The notes below the pieces were generated by a model. It did no database searches, was not told the DNA's origin, and was given only the letters and a program-made list of their open reading frames with translations. The translations under genes and the position numbers were made by a program. 64,000 bases of DNA from an uncultured Alphaproteobacteria bacterium (GTDB lineage: Bacteria > Pseudomonadota > Alphaproteobacteria > HIMB59), in the NCBI GenBank assembly GCA_902610255.1, contig CACLUX010000005.1, positions 1 to 64,000 of the forward strand, in the 5' to 3' direction. Shown in pieces: positions 63,594 to 64,000 of this stretch (positions are counted from its first letter, which is position 1; every line of letters begins with the position of its first letter).

Positions 63594-64000
63594 TTATTTT
63601 TCAATTCTAGTAGTAATTACTTTATCTATCAAACCAAATTTTTGTGCCTCTTCAGGGTCAAAGAATCTATCTCTTTCCATTGCCTTTTCTATTTCGCTAA
63701 TACTTATTTTAGTATGCTTTTGATATATTTCATTGAGTCTTTTTTTTGTCTTTAATATCTCTTCGGCATGAATTTTAATATCACTTGCTTGTCCTGAAAA
63801 ACCACCAGATGGTTGATGAATCATTATTTTAGAGTGTGGTAAAGCATACCTGTTGCCCTCTTTTCCTGCAGCGAGTATTAATGAACCTGCAGAGGCAGCT
63901 TGACCTATACAAACTGTATGAACAGGACATTTTATATATTGCATAGTGTCATACATTGCCAATCCAGCTGTAACTAGACCACCAGGTGAGTTGATATAAA
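63594..64000 (-). CDS. clpP: ATP-dependent Clp protease proteolytic subunit, C-terminal part
   Basis: The frame runs off the right window edge, so the N-terminus is missing. About 134 residues are visible: [20 protein letters not shown], the catalytic serine in [10 protein letters not shown], the catalytic histidine in [18 protein letters not shown] and the late [16 protein letters not shown] region. An internal ATG at 63962 is not the true start because conserved sequence continues upstream of it. It forms the ClpXP protease with the adjacent clpX product. Confidence 0.96.
   Translation of the reverse strand, partial: YINSPGGLVTAGLAMYDTMQYIKCPVHTVCIGQAASAGSLILAAGKEGNRYALPHSKIMIHQPSGGFSGQASDIKIHAEEILKTKKRLNEIYQKHTKISISEIEKAMERDRFFDPEEAQKFGLIDKVITTRIEK

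Noticed and set aside
1-64000. CRISPR array, rRNA, insertion sequence or prophage
   Set aside because: No regularly spaced repeats, rRNA-like sequence, transposase or phage structural motifs were seen on either strand.

Overview
The window is about 64 kb of strongly AT-rich, densely packed bacterial chromosome. Gene content and gene order point to a free-living, streamlined alphaproteobacterium of the kind found among marine SAR11-like lineages. The supporting signs are an E1-beta subunit of pyruvate dehydrogenase that carries its own lipoyl domain, the order clpP-clpX-lon-hupB-tRNA-Val-tRNA-Asp next to a full nuoA-N operon, the run ppiD-trpEGDC-moaC-moeA-lexA-gltX-gltA, and a ProS of the short form. 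The exact clade cannot be fixed from sequence reading alone. There are no rRNA genes, insertion sequences, CRISPR arrays or prophage.

Layout. (1) 1-345: 3' end of ispF (isoprenoid precursor synthesis). (2) 342-11256, minus strand: tpiA-secG-pyrG-kdsA-eno-ftsB-pdhA-pdhB-pdhC-lpd-lipA, linking lower glycolysis, the pyruvate dehydrogenase complex and its lipoylation, with CTP and KDO synthesis. (3) 11288-21267, plus strand: ppiD-like foldase, tryptophan genes trpE, G, D, C, molybdenum cofactor genes moaC and moeA, lexA, gltX, gltA. (4) 21239-56097, minus strand: about 35 kb of co-oriented genes: complex I (nuoA to nuoN), birA, coaX, RNase J, a DUF1467-like protein, proS, lolC, lolD, dnaE, then rpsB-tsf-pyrH-frr-uppS-cdsA-dxr-bamA-lpxD-fabZ-lpxA-lpxI-lpxB (translation, lipid carrier, outer-membrane assembly and lipid A). 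(5) 56098-59359: the only accessory islet, with two secreted proteins on the plus strand and a cluster of very small minus-strand ORFs. (6) 59360-64000, minus strand: tRNA-Asp, tRNA-Val, hupB, lon, clpX and the 3' part of clpP.

Genes mostly touch or overlap by 1 to 60 bases, and most starts inspected lack a clear Shine-Dalgarno sequence. rpsB and hupB are exceptions with strong ones. Several housekeeping proteins keep catalytic residues but have eroded family motifs (Dxr, LpxB, UppS, MoeA, PpiD, the DnaE PHP domain), as expected of fast-evolving reduced genomes.

Most unusual items: a structured rpsB leader whose loop can pair with the ribosome binding site; a duplicated E3/E1-binding domain in the pyruvate dehydrogenase E2; an islet inserted at the 3' end of tRNA-Asp, where two unrelated secreted proteins share the same signal-peptide-plus-DGKQV N-terminal module; a tightly abutted pair of unrecognised mini-genes (49 and 61 residues); and the absence of rseP from the dxr-bamA junction.
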